Of a stretch of DNA of 30,494 nt, positions 1-8,319 are shown one piece after another. The notes below the pieces were generated by a model, which made no database searches, was not told the DNA's origin, and saw only the letters and a program-made list of their open reading frames with translations. Made by a program: the position numbers and the translations under genes. The stretch spans positions 1 through 30,494 of the forward strand of contig CAZLRW010000044.1 of assembly GCA_964561925.1 (NCBI GenBank). The letters are read 5' to 3'. This stretch comes from SZUA-430 sp964561925 (GTDB lineage Bacteria > Pseudomonadota > Alphaproteobacteria > Micropepsales > Micropepsaceae). Each line of letters opens with the position of its first letter. Position 1 is the stretch's first letter.

Positions 1-206
1 TGCCGTAGAGCCCGGTCGCTGAGGTGAGGCGGTTCAGATTGTCGTAGACGAAGGTTTGGCTGCGGTTCGTCGCCAGATTGTCGCCGATCGAGGTGATGTT
101 CGAGGCGGGGTCGTAGCCATAGACCAGGTCCTGCACCGTCGTGCCGGAGCCCGCCGCGTCGATGTCGGTCACGCGGCCGTCGTTGTCGTAGGCGAGCGTG
201 AGGGCG
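1..206 (-). pseudogene. RHS core fragment, runs off left edge
   Basis: The minus strand encodes about 68 residues of YD-repeat sequence (YDNDGR, GYDPASN, VYDNLNRLTS motifs). It aligns without gaps to bases 2576-2781 inside the intact RHS gene, with only scattered substitutions, several of them synonymous. The reading frame stays open to the window edge. On the upstream side homology stops abruptly at base 206, and an in-frame TGA with no start codon lies just before it, so the piece is not an independent gene as seen here. It may continue to the left into a displaced RHS C-terminal tip. I read it as a duplicated, decapitated RHS core left by cassette exchange. Confidence 0.8.
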
Positions 207-212
207 GTGGCG

Positions 213-674
213 TCAGCACATCAGATCAAGCGCATTCTCGGGCGCAGGAACGTTCAAGATAAGGAATGCGGCCTCCCAGTTGTCGCATGCGCCGAGCCGA
301 TCGTCGAAGTCGGCGCTCGGTTGAAGGTATGGGTCAGGTGATAGCGAGTCGCGATGAACCAGATCTCGAACCAGGTCCTTCATTTCACTGAACGGTACGA
401 TCGTTGGCTCTGATAGCGTTGTGACTATGGGTATGGCTTGCGTCAATTTCTCGTACAGTCTGGAAATAAGACCCGATCTCGGCGGCGCGCTCTTTTCGAT
501 GTTGAGGATCCTGCTCACGGCACCGTTCTTGTAGACGACAAGGTTGCCAATGTTCTTTGCCCGCACCTCTTCGATGGAGCCGCTTGCGTGTGCGAAAGCG
601 TAAGTACTCAAGGGGATTACCTGCCCCTGCCGTTGATCAATCATCAGAACGGTTTCGTGGTTTTCCGAAGTCAT
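213..674 (-). CDS. Small hypothetical protein, candidate orphan immunity protein of the RHS locus
   Basis: A 153-residue soluble protein with no signal peptide or membrane segment. I do not recognise the family. The N-terminal half is beta-rich in appearance (VLMIDQRQG, NIGNLVVYKNGAV) and the C-terminal half is acidic (SADFDDRLGACDNWEAAF). The start at 674 has no clear ribosome binding site; an internal ATG at residue 11 is an alternative. The gene sits between two pieces of RHS core (701-773 upstream, 1-206 downstream) on the same strand, the usual position of displaced immunity genes. Base composition is lower than the RHS core: I count 29 G+C of 60 in bases 361-420 against 44 of 60 in bases 3241-3300. 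The immunity role is inferred from position only. Confidence 0.6.
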   Translation of the reverse strand: MTSENHETVLMIDQRQGQVIPLSTYAFAHASGSIEEVRAKNIGNLVVYKNGAVSRILNIEKSAPPRSGLISRLYEKLTQAIPIVTTLSEPTIVPFSEMKDLVRDLVHRDSLSPDPYLQPSADFDDRLGACDNWEAAFLILNVPAPENALDLMC

Positions 675-700
675 CGAACGCTACTAGGTGTCAGGCGGTG

Positions 701-773
701 ACGTCAGCCGGTTCAGGTTGTCGTAGACGAAGGTCTGGCTGCGGTTCGTCGCCAGATTGTCGCCGATCGAGGT
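701..773 (-). repeat. Third short copy of RHS core sequence (scar)
   Basis: This 73-bp stretch matches bases 2597-2669 of the intact RHS gene with few mismatches, and matches part of the fragment at 1-206. On the minus strand it encodes GDNLATNRSQTFVYDNLNRL and then stops at a TAG just before the start of the orphan gene at 674. An in-frame TGA lies immediately upstream, so it is not translated as a gene. It looks like the recombination remnant of a former RHS end. Confidence 0.8.
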
Positions 774-860
774 CCCTCAACGAAATCATGAGGTGATCCC
801 CGAAGTCATGTCCCGGAACTCAGACATTGGTTCCGACAAGATGCACTCGGCCATGACAGA
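774..860. other. Short non-coding gap inside the RHS cassette array
   Basis: These 87 bases between the end of the first candidate immunity gene and the RHS core scar hold no plausible gene, no clear hairpin and no recognisable promoter. They are most likely residual sequence from an earlier exchange. Confidence 0.4.
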
Positions 861-1331
861 TCAAACGGACGGTCCGTGCTCCGCCTCGTCGATTTCTCGG
901 GTGTACGTGTTTTCCGGCGCGCCTGTGGCGACGGAGCGGATCTCGATCTTCTTGCCAACGTAGAAGCGGCTTTGGTTCTTCAACTCGACGCAGAAGATGT
1001 GGCCGTTGAAAAACCTGACGTGAGCAGTTTGGCTGCCACTGTCAACCGTCAGTCGAACCTTGTACAATTTGTCGGAGAAGTCCGCCTCGCGAATCGTCAA
1101 ACGTTCATCGACGCGATAAAAGCGAAGCACGTTGATTCGACCAGCCGCTTGTCGTTCGATGAAAAATGGCTGCTCCAACTGGCGTCGGACCAAACCCGCG
1201 ATTGAAGCCGGCAGCTCCCCGATCACAGCGTCGACAACAAGTCTTTCCAGCTCGTGCAGCCGCCAGCTTCCGGCGCCAGCCAGAAAGTCAAGAAAGTCCA
1301 AACTGCGGCGGAAGATACTTCGCAACTCCAT
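861..1331 (-). CDS. Candidate immunity protein paired with the RHS toxin tip
   Basis: A 156-residue soluble protein that starts 3 nt after the stop codon of the RHS gene. A GGGGA ribosome binding site lies inside the end of the RHS reading frame, 7 nt before the ATG, so translation is probably coupled. The N-terminal half is helical in appearance (LDFLDFLAGAG, LHELERLVVDAVI). The C-terminal half looks like a small beta domain (NVLRFYRVDERL, VRLTVDSGSQ, HVRFFNGHIFCVEL). No transmembrane segment is seen, so a soluble inhibitor is more likely than a membrane immunity protein. GC is lower than the RHS core (31 of 60 in bases 1081-1140). I do not recognise the family; the role is inferred from its coupling to the tip. 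Confidence 0.65.
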   Translation of the reverse strand: MELRSIFRRSLDFLDFLAGAGSWRLHELERLVVDAVIGELPASIAGLVRRQLEQPFFIERQAAGRINVLRFYRVDERLTIREADFSDKLYKVRLTVDSGSQTAHVRFFNGHIFCVELKNQSRFYVGKKIEIRSVATGAPENTYTREIDEAEHGPSV

Positions 1332-1334
1332 GTC

Positions 1335-1802
1335 CTAATCCCCGTGACATCCACATTCGGAACCTGCAACGCCCGCCCCTATGGGACTCAAAATGGCGGT
1401 GCCTTTGAGCCAGTCCGGAATTCGGTCGAAGGGTCGCAGCCACTCAGGGAACCGCTTCCCAAAATACTCCCACCCCCGCGGATAGCGACTGCCATCATGC
1501 CAGTAGTGCCGGCGCGGGCTGACCCAACTTCCATTCAAGCCCCCGCGCCGATTTAGTGCTCTTCTGAACCAGCCCGAGGTGTAGCGACCCACAGTTTCTC
1601 TCGCGATGCTATGTGACCACTCGTAACCCGTCTCGCGCGTTAGCGACCTGGAGCCAAAGCGCAAGAATGCAGCCTTGCTCAGGCCCCCGCCAACGGCGCC
1701 TATGCCGCCCGCGAGCAATATGTCTCCTGCCGTTGCGCAAGGATTCGTCAAGTATTCCAGTCCCGCTCCGATCGCAAAGCCAACAAGTTGAGGAACGAAT
1801 TC
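1335..1802 (-). other. Variable C-terminal tip of the RHS protein (putative toxin domain)
   Basis: Residues 1331-1485 of the RHS protein, after the terminal DPTG of the core. A glycine/alanine-rich hydrophobic stretch (VGFAIGAGLEYL and ILLAGGIGAVGGGL) leads into a basic, aromatic domain with EWSHS, WFRRALNRRGG, a histidine cluster RRHYWHDGSRYPRGW and DRIPDWLKG. The ordered His, Arg and Asp residues would suit a metal-dependent nuclease fold, but I cannot assign a family. From memory, similar SH..R/HxxHD/RYPxGW endings occur in other proteobacterial RHS proteins; this is unverified. Toxicity is inferred from position. Confidence 0.55.
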
Positions 1803-4800
1803 GCCCGTGGGGTCCGTAAAGGAGACAGGGTTGCCTTCAGCGTACGCATAAGTATTGAACCCACCGTCCAACCCGATCGGATCGCTTTGCAGGTATCTCC
1901 CGATGTTGGCGTCGTAGTCGCGGTGCCAGTTTTGCGCGAGACCCGTTTCCGGATCGTAGACCTGACCGGGAAACATCAAGACATTAACGATACTGCCGGT
2001 GATCGCGTGAACTTCGCCGAACGGGGCGAAGACGCCGTCCCAGACGATCGCGCGTGATGAATCCGTGATCTTCTGCGGGCGGGCGAGATGATCGGCGTGG
2101 ACGAAGAAGAGGCGTGAGGCGCCGCTTGTCCCCAAGCGGTCGACGTATCCGATCGGCACGCCGCCCAGCCAAATATATTCGCGGATCGCATTACCGGTCG
2201 CGCCGTTCATCTCGGCGATCAGCTGGCCGTCGGCGTCGTAGAGGTAATGCGTGACGTCGCCGGTTGCGGTCTTCGTCTTCCGGATGCGCAGTTCGTCGGC
2301 GTCGTAGGCGAACGTCGCTTGGCTCACCGTGTTCAGCTTCGCCTCCGCCATGCGGCCGGCCTTGTCGGTCGTGTAGGTCCAGGTGTCGACGGGCGAGCGC
2401 TGGTCGGTCGAGGCCTGGCCTGAGGCCTCATAGCTCAGTGTGCGGTTCGAGCCGCCCGCAATCGAGCTCAGGCGGTTCGAGGTTGCGGGCGTCGTGTAGG
2501 TATCGGTGCTCGCGAACGGCACGGTCACCGTCTTCTGCGTGCGGTTGCCGACGGCGTCGTAGGCGTAGGTGTTCGTGCCGTAGAGCCCGGTCGCTGAGGT
2601 GAGGCGGTTCAGATTGTCGTAGACGAAGGTCTGGCTGCGGTTCGTCGCCAGATTGTCGCCGATCGAGGTGATGTTCGAGGCGGGATCGTAGCCGTAGGTT
2701 AGATCCTGCACCGTCGTGCCGCCGCCCGCCGCGTCGATGTCCGTCACGCGGCCGTCGTTGTCGTAGGCGAGCGTGAGGGCGATCGAATTGCCGAACGTGA
2801 GCGAGGCGAGCGGGCCGAACGGGCGCCAGGCGATCGAGGAGGCGACCGTGTTCGAGAGCGCGCCGGCATTGTCCTTCGTCGAGACAGCCGTCACGCGCGC
2901 GAGGCTGTCGCGGGTGTAGGTGACGATGCGGCCCGAGGGCATCGTGATTTCAGTGACGTTGCCGTCCTTGTCGTAGGCGTAGTCCGTCTGGTACGTGCGC
3001 GCGCCGATCACGCGCACGACGCGCGTCATGTGACCGAGCGTGTTCCATGTGTAGGCGACCGTCCCGGACGGATCGGTGAGCCCGGTCAGACGGCCCACGC
3101 CCTTGTTGCCGGAGGCGACAGAGTCGTAGGTCCAGGTGAGCGTCTCCGCCGGCACGCCCGGGTGCGCGCGCGAGGTCATGCGGCCGAGGCCGTCATAGGC
3201 GAAGTTCGTGACCTGGCCGCGCGCGTCGGTGCGCTGGGTCATCAGGCCGCGCGCGTCGTAGACGTAGTCGGTGACGCCGCGGTCGGGGCTCGTCTCGCGG
3301 ATGATGTCGCCCCAGCCGTTCCTGACATATGTCGTCGCGTTCGTGCGCGCGTCGGTGACGGAGGCGACGTCGTCGCGGGTCGTGTAGGCGAGGTTCGTCT
3401 GGTTCGTGTTGGGGTCGGTCTCGCGCGTGAAGCGGTTCAGTTCGTCGAACGTGTTCGCATAGACCTTGTTGCGCGGGTCCGTCACCTGCGTGTTGTTGTC
3501 GAGCTTGTCGTAGGCGTAGCGCGTTTCCTGATTCGCCGCGCCGATCAGCTTCAGCGTGCGGCCGAGTTCGTCGTAGGTGTTGCGCACCTGCTGAACGATC
3601 GTGCCGGACGTGTTCTTCACGTCGGTCTGGGTCACATTGCCCATGGCGTCGTAGGTGTATTCGATCTTCTCGTTCGCCGCGTTCGTGATGCGGATCAGGC
3701 GGCGCGCGTTGTTGTAGGTGTAGCTCAGCACGACGTTGTTCGGTCGCGTCACCTGGGTGACGTTGCCGTAACCGTCGTACTGAAACGACGTGACGGCTTG
3801 GCTTGCGCCGGGGTTCACGGTGAGCGAGGTGATTCGGCCGCGCGGGTCGTAGGCAATGTTCGTCGTGACGCCGTTCGGGTCGACCACGGTCAACGGCCGG
3901 CCCGCGCCGTCGAGCGAGGTGATGTCGGTGATGTGGCCGAGGCCGTTCGTCACCCGCGTGACGAAGCCTGCGGCGTTGTAGTCGTAGTCCGTTCGGTCCG
4001 ACGTGCCGGCGAGCGGCCCGTCGACCGTGTCGAGCAGGCCCGCGGCGGTGTAGGTGTAGGTCGTGGTCCGCGCCTGGCCGTTCGTGCTGTAGGGCACGGT
4101 GTGCGAGGTCGTGTCGGTCTCCGTGCGCTGCGTCAGGCGGCCTGATGCGTCGTAGGTCAGCGCCGTCGTCAGGCGCGGTGCCACGATCTGCGTCGGCAGG
4201 TTGAACGTCGCGTGCCAGGTGGCGGTCGTCGTGCGCGCGTTGGCCGTGCCGAACGCCTCGGTGACGCTCGTCGGCCGGCCGCGCGTGTCGTTGACGTATT
4301 TGGCGATGCGGCCCTCTTCGTCGGTCACCTCGTTCGGATAGTTGTTGGCGTCATAGGAGCGCACGTTTTGAGACGCAGGGCAGTTCGTCGAAGCGACGCC
4401 GTTCGTTTGCTTCAGGCGCTTATAGGTTTGGCCGTCGCTTTCGAACACGTAATCGGTGTTCTTCCCCAGAGGGTTGGTGACGGTCGCCGTGCTCGTGCCC
4501 GCGTTGTAGGACACGGTGTGCTGATCGACGCCGCCGGCGTGGCTCGTCGTCGTCGCGCTGCCGGACGCATCGTAGGCGAACGTCGCATAGCGCACGCCGC
4601 GCTCATCCGTGATGCCGGTCAGGGCCCAAGGATACGACGCGTTCTCGTAGTGGTAGAGCAGCGTCGGATTGTCGGTGTCGGTCGCCGGCGTGTCGTCCGG
4701 GTAGACGACCTTTTCCAGGACCCAGTTGTCGTGGGTTTGCGATCCGTCATAGGTGAGGCCGTACACGGCCATGGCCGCGGCCATGTCTTCCGTGAGCTTG

Positions 4801-5792
4801 TAGCGAAACTTGACGACGCGATTGTCCGGCAACGTCATCGTGTCGCGCAGGCCGTGGTTGTTGTACGTGAACGTGAGCGTTCGGTTGAACGCGTCGGTGA
4901 CCGTCGTGTGCTGGCCGCTGCCGTTGTAGGCAAGCGTTTGCGTGTAGCCGCCGCGACGGCGGATCGACGTCAACTGACCCGAGAAATTGTAGACGTAGAC
5001 CGTGTCGTTGCTTGTCGTGAGCTCATAGGTCGAACCGACCTTGACGGCCGCGGCATAGGCGCCCTTGCGCGGCTGCGCCCAGGTGTCGGTCGAGGTGTTG
5101 TAGTACGCGAGCTTGTAGACCCCGCTCGAGAGCATGAAATCGTATTCTTGGCCGTTGGCCAGGAAGTGAAGGCGCGACGGCGTGCCGCTGGGCGTGCCGA
5201 TGTAGAACGCGTATCCGTCGAAGTTGCTTTGCCAGCCTTTGCCGAACCGGCTTGCGACCTGAGGGCCTGCGTAGAGCGTCGGGGCGCTCGAATAGTAGCG
5301 ATCAAAGCGCAGCGAAAAGTTCCCCGAGGTCGAGAAGTCGCTGGCGAACTCCCGTTTGACGGCTGTCCCGCCGCCGGCCCCGATGTCGATCGGGTTGCCG
5401 GACCGTGCGCCGTTCGCGTTGCACGCTTTGACCTCCGGACAGCCGCCATGCTTGGGCCCTCCAATGGTACAAATGAGCTTGGCGGAGCCGGGCCTGACGC
5501 CGCCGTTTGTAGCCCTGCCGACGCAGTGATAGAGGCTGATGGCTCCCTTGGAATCCATGACGGGATAGCACGTTTCGAGCGTGCAAGCGGGGAAAGAGCC
5601 GCTGTTGCAACTCCAGCCATAGGTTGCCGATATCGCCCACAGGGCGCCCGCCAAGCCGCTCGAAAACTGCTGCGGCGGCTGATTTGGCGCGGATGCCTCC
5701 CAATAGTCGGCGGCCGCGGGTTTCGACAGCACGAGCAATGCGCACGCCGCGGCGACAAAGCCGGCGGCGAGCCGCGCGAGAGACGCAGCCAT
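1335..5792 (-). CDS. RHS/YD-repeat protein with Sec signal and variable C-terminal toxin-like tip
   Basis: A 1485-residue RHS protein. The ATG at 5792 is chosen because GAAGGAGGAG precedes it directly and because it gives a textbook signal peptide: LARLAAGFVAAACALLVLS, then AAA before an Asp near residue 28. Residues about 30-130 form a Cys-containing N-terminal region. Residues about 132-175 resemble the DUF6531 start of RHS cores (GNPIDIGAGG, FDRYYSS). YD repeats of the form YDxxGR/YDxxN fill residues about 230-1290. The core ends with the conserved DPIGLDGGFNTYAY and a DPTG, after which a tip of about 155 residues begins. RHS cores form a hollow shell that holds the cleaved toxic tip. The Sec signal suggests general export rather than the signal-less type VI effectors, though no secretion genes are in view. 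A downstream immunity candidate is coupled. Confidence 0.9.
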   Translation of the reverse strand: MAASLARLAAGFVAAACALLVLSKPAAADYWEASAPNQPPQQFSSGLAGALWAISATYGWSCNSGSFPACTLETCYPVMDSKGAISLYHCVGRATNGGVRPGSAKLICTIGGPKHGGCPEVKACNANGARSGNPIDIGAGGGTAVKREFASDFSTSGNFSLRFDRYYSSAPTLYAGPQVASRFGKGWQSNFDGYAFYIGTPSGTPSRLHFLANGQEYDFMLSSGVYKLAYYNTSTDTWAQPRKGAYAAAVKVGSTYELTTSNDTVYVYNFSGQLTSIRRRGGYTQTLAYNGSGQHTTVTDAFNRTLTFTYNNHGLRDTMTLPDNRVVKFRYKLTEDMAAAMAVYGLTYDGSQTHDNWVLEKVVYPDDTPATDTDNPTLLYHYENASYPWALTGITDERGVRYATFAYDASGSATTTSHAGGVDQHTVSYNAGTSTATVTNPLGKNTDYVFESDGQTYKRLKQTNGVASTNCPASQNVRSYDANNYPNEVTDEEGRIAKYVNDTRGRPTSVTEAFGTANARTTTATWHATFNLPTQIVAPRLTTALTYDASGRLTQRTETDTTSHTVPYSTNGQARTTTYTYTAAGLLDTVDGPLAGTSDRTDYDYNAAGFVTRVTNGLGHITDITSLDGAGRPLTVVDPNGVTTNIAYDPRGRITSLTVNPGASQAVTSFQYDGYGNVTQVTRPNNVVLSYTYNNARRLIRITNAANEKIEYTYDAMGNVTQTDVKNTSGTIVQQVRNTYDELGRTLKLIGAANQETRYAYDKLDNNTQVTDPRNKVYANTFDELNRFTRETDPNTNQTNLAYTTRDDVASVTDARTNATTYVRNGWGDIIRETSPDRGVTDYVYDARGLMTQRTDARGQVTNFAYDGLGRMTSRAHPGVPAETLTWTYDSVASGNKGVGRLTGLTDPSGTVAYTWNTLGHMTRVVRVIGARTYQTDYAYDKDGNVTEITMPSGRIVTYTRDSLARVTAVSTKDNAGALSNTVASSIAWRPFGPLASLTFGNSIALTLAYDNDGRVTDIDAAGGGTTVQDLTYGYDPASNITSIGDNLATNRSQTFVYDNLNRLTSATGLYGTNTYAYDAVGNRTQKTVTVPFASTDTYTTPATSNRLSSIAGGSNRTLSYEASGQASTDQRSPVDTWTYTTDKAGRMAEAKLNTVSQATFAYDADELRIRKTKTATGDVTHYLYDADGQLIAEMNGATGNAIREYIWLGGVPIGYVDRLGTSGASRLFFVHADHLARPQKITDSSRAIVWDGVFAPFGEVHAITGSIVNVLMFPGQVYDPETGLAQNWHRDYDANIGRYLQSDPIGLDGGFNTYAYAEGNPVSFTDPTGEFVPQLVGFAIGAGLEYLTNPCATAGDILLAGGIGAVGGGLSKAAFLRFGSRSLTRETGYEWSHSIARETVGRYTSGWFRRALNRRGGLNGSWVSPRRHYWHDGSRYPRGWEYFGKRFPEWLRPFDRIPDWLKGTAILSPIGAGVAGSECGCHGD

Positions 5793-5794
5793 GA

Positions 5795-5804
5795 CTCCTC
5801 CTTC
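5795..5804 (-). promoter_or_regulatory. Strong ribosome binding site of the RHS gene
   Basis: On the minus strand GAAGGAGGAG lies 2 nt before the ATG at 5792. It decides this start over the upstream in-frame start at 5873, which would put an arginine-rich extension in front of the signal peptide. Confidence 0.75.
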
Positions 5805-5986
5805 GCGCCGAGAGCGCGTTGAAGCGTTGGGACCGAGAGTTCGTGAAGTTCGAGCGGACTCTGCCTCGTGCAAAATCGGCTTGCAACGAATCCAGAGTTG
5901 CCGTTTTCGGCAGACGCTATGTCAAAGCGAGATTTTCAATCGGGCGATGTGAATGCGGCGAATGCCGTGTGCGGTTCTGCACGTTG
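5805..5986 (-). promoter_or_regulatory. Upstream region of the RHS gene, possible promoter
   Basis: No gene is present between the ATP-grasp stop and the RHS start. On the minus strand a perfect TTGACA occurs at 5925-5920, but the hexamer 17 nt downstream (GGCAAC) is a poor -10 box. The would-be spacer contains a perfect 5-bp inverted repeat, TGCCG-TTTT-CGGCA, at 5899-5912, which could be an operator. The promoter call is weak. Confidence 0.3.
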
Positions 5987-7132
5987 CTACCGGCCCAAGC
6001 GCGCGGCGATGCGGGTTTTGAGGTCGGCGAGCCAGGGGCCGGGGTCGGTCCAGCGGAAGAGGGCGTCGGCGGTGCGGGCGCCTTTCGCTTCGGGCGGGTC
6101 GAGCGCGTCGGGCTGGCGAGCGCGGGAGTTTTCGTCGCCGGCGGCGTCGCGCCAGATGACTTTCGTTTGCGGGCGTGCGGGGCCAAGCGGCGGCAAGCCC
6201 GACAGCGAGCGATAGGCCGCGCGCACGACGTTGACGCCGTTCAACGTCGCCACTTCTTCCTGATAGTCGCTGCGGCCCACCGTCGGTTCGACCATGACAT
6301 AACGGCCGGTGCGGCGGTCGCGCTTGTATTCCATCGAACCTAGCCCTGAGAAGTTCACCGCTTCGAAGAAGCGCGCGGTCAAGCCTTCGATCGCTTCTTC
6401 GGCTTCGGGCGCGGGCATGCACGCGGCGGTGCCGCCGACGAGCGGCGGCCATTGGCGGATCTTGCGGCCGGTGAAGCTTGCGGGGATCGTGCCGTCTGCT
6501 GCGCGATAGATCAGCGTGAAGTAGACGTCGCTGTCGCCGCCTTCGATCCATTCCTGCACGATGACGGGCGAGGGTTCGTCGGCGAGGCCCTTGGCGAATT
6601 CGGCGAGCGGTTCGAACGCGTCGAAGCGGTAGGCCTTTTTGAAGCGGCGGTCCCAGATCGCGTTCTTCGTGACGGGCTTCAGGATGCAGGGATAGGCGAG
6701 CCGCGCGGCGGGTGCGAAGTCGGCGCCTTGGTCGAAGACGATCGACTGCGGCACGGGGAAGCCCAGATCCTGCGCCAGCGTGTGGAAGCCGCGCTTGTCC
6801 AGAAGCGCGGACAGCGTTTCGCGCGCCGCCCACACGTGGCGCACCTTCGCGGCGATGCGGTCGCGTTCGGCGGAGCAGAGCGCGACCGTGGCTTCCTGCG
6901 TGAGGAACAGCGCAGGGCGGTCGTCTCCCGCGAGGTGCAGGATCGCCGCGATCCACTCGTTGTTCGAAGGGTGCGGCGGCAAGAGATGCGGCGTCGCGTG
7001 GCGGCTGTGGACCGCGGGGCCGCCGGGCGCTTCGTCGAGGACCGCGATCGGGATGTTCTCGGGCGCAAGGCTGCGCACGACGCCGAGCGCGTTCAAGCCG
7101 GACCCCACGACGATCGCGCGCGGTTTCGTCAT
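5987..7132 (-). CDS. ATP-grasp carboxylate-amine ligase-like protein
   Basis: A 381-residue ATP-grasp enzyme; the family joins a carboxylate to an amine or thiol through an acyl-phosphate. The N-terminal pre-ATP-grasp domain is Rossmann-like (RAIVVGSGLNALGVVRSL, residues 5-22). The nucleotide-binding lysine is in YPCILKP (K152), followed by a VIVQEWIEGGDSD clamp (190-202). The metal-binding region has ME at 267-268 and VEPTVGR at 281-287, where many relatives have an ExN motif, so the usual Asn is replaced by Thr. The start at 7132 overlaps the stop of the PLP enzyme gene (ATGA), so the two are translationally coupled. A longer upstream start would add about 49 unconserved residues. Substrate is unknown; a role in surface polysaccharide or in tailoring the nearby NRPS product is possible by proximity. 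Confidence 0.8.
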   Translation of the reverse strand: MTKPRAIVVGSGLNALGVVRSLAPENIPIAVLDEAPGGPAVHSRHATPHLLPPHPSNNEWIAAILHLAGDDRPALFLTQEATVALCSAERDRIAAKVRHVWAARETLSALLDKRGFHTLAQDLGFPVPQSIVFDQGADFAPAARLAYPCILKPVTKNAIWDRRFKKAYRFDAFEPLAEFAKGLADEPSPVIVQEWIEGGDSDVYFTLIYRAADGTIPASFTGRKIRQWPPLVGGTAACMPAPEAEEAIEGLTARFFEAVNFSGLGSMEYKRDRRTGRYVMVEPTVGRSDYQEEVATLNGVNVVRAAYRSLSGLPPLGPARPQTKVIWRDAAGDENSRARQPDALDPPEAKGARTADALFRWTDPGPWLADLKTRIAARLGR

Positions 7133-8319
7133 CGCGGCGCTCCGGCCAGACGTTTCGCGAGCGTGTCCGCAACCTCCGCCAAGTCTTCGCGGCGGAGCGA
7201 GAGACCCGCGGGCAATTCCAAATGCGTGCGCACGATCTCTTGCACGGCGGGCGCGGTCGGGTCCGCTTCGTCGGTCCACATCGGATAGGGCAGACGCGTC
7301 GTGATCTTGCGGCGCATCAGTTGCTCGCGGATGTCGTAAGCGTCGGCGGGGCCGTGCCAGCGCGCCATGACGCGCGAGAGGCTTCTCGGCTCGGTGGTTT
7401 GCACGAGTTCGATGCCGGGCACGTTTCTCAAGAGTTCGAGATAGCGGGCGACGAGCGTGCGGCGGCCTTCGAGAATCTTCTGCAGGCGCGCGAGCTGTGC
7501 GGTCACGACGAAGCTTGCCGCCGCGCTCATGCGCTCGGGGACGTGTTTGCCGATGCCGCAGAGATAGCGCAGCGCGTCGTCGAACGGGTCGCTGTATTCG
7601 GTGAACGCGCGCGGCGTGACCTCGAGCGCGTAGCGCAGCGCGAACCAGACGTAATAGCCGAGGCGGCTGCGCCCTTCGGGCAACGCGGCGAAGCGGCGTT
7701 CGATACCGGCCGCCAACTCCGTGTTCGAAAAGATGAGCGCGCCGCCGCCGTTCGGCGAGCCGCCGGTCAGCGTCTTCGAGTGGTGGAAGCTGAGCAGGCC
7801 CGCATCGCCCATGGTTCCCAAGCGCGCGGCGCCCGGTTCGAAGCCCACGACGTGCGCGGCGTCGTCGATCACGTAGGCTCCCGCGGCATGCGCCATCGCG
7901 CGCAGGCGCGCGACGTCGAGCGGCAGTGCGTACATGTGGACGCCGATGACGGCGAGCACGTCGCGCCCGAGCAACGGCGCGAGCGCGTCAAGATCCATGT
8001 TGAGATCGGCGCGCACGGGCGCGGCCCGCAACGGCAGGCCCAACTTCTTGACCGTGTCCGGCACCGACGGGCAGCAATAGGCGGGGACGATGACGACCGA
8101 GCGGTCCGGGCGCTGCGCCTTCATCTCGGCGAGCGCGAGGCTCAAGGCGACGCTCCCCTGACTGACGAACAGCAACGGCGCGCCGTAACCCAGCCCCGCG
8201 AACGCGCGCGCGAGGTCGTCACGCGCGGAGGCGGCCTTCGACGGGTTCAGCACCCCTTTCAGCACCGCGCCCGCTTCCGGGGCCCCCCAAGTGCACTTAC
8301 CAAGTCTCGTAACGGCCAT
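7129..8319 (-). CDS. DegT/DnrJ/EryC1/StrS-family PLP enzyme
   Basis: A 396-residue fold-type I PLP protein of the sugar-aminotransferase type. It has the substrate/PLP phosphate region SQGSVALSLAL (53-63), the cofactor-binding aspartate in VIDDAAHVVG (150-159, where many relatives have DAAQ/H) and the Schiff-base lysine K182 in FHHSKTLTGG. Family members usually transaminate nucleotide-linked keto-sugars; some act on other ketones. The substrate cannot be read from the sequence. It is first in the leftward operon, overlaps the ATP-grasp gene by 4 bp and starts 116 bp from the divergent glycosyltransferase. That suggests amino-sugar or amino-polyol synthesis, with the ligase acting on the product. 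No strong ribosome binding site precedes the ATG at 8319. Confidence 0.82.
   Translation of the reverse strand: MAVTRLGKCTWGAPEAGAVLKGVLNPSKAASARDDLARAFAGLGYGAPLLFVSQGSVALSLALAEMKAQRPDRSVVIVPAYCCPSVPDTVKKLGLPLRAAPVRADLNMDLDALAPLLGRDVLAVIGVHMYALPLDVARLRAMAHAAGAYVIDDAAHVVGFEPGAARLGTMGDAGLLSFHHSKTLTGGSPNGGGALIFSNTELAAGIERRFAALPEGRSRLGYYVWFALRYALEVTPRAFTEYSDPFDDALRYLCGIGKHVPERMSAAASFVVTAQLARLQKILEGRRTLVARYLELLRNVPGIELVQTTEPRSLSRVMARWHGPADAYDIREQLMRRKITTRLPYPMWTDEADPTAPAVQEIVRTHLELPAGLSLRREDLAEVADTLAKRLAGAPR

Noticed and set aside
1..2781. Repeated sequence that might suggest a CRISPR array or insertion sequence
   Set aside because: The three copies are unequal pieces of RHS coding sequence in the same frame, not short regular repeats with spacers, and no transposase or terminal inverted repeats are present.
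3030..5822. Long plus-strand frames opposite the RHS gene (371 and 536 codons)
   Set aside because: Low-complexity Arg/Val-rich translations with no recognisable fold; they are antisense to YD repeats.
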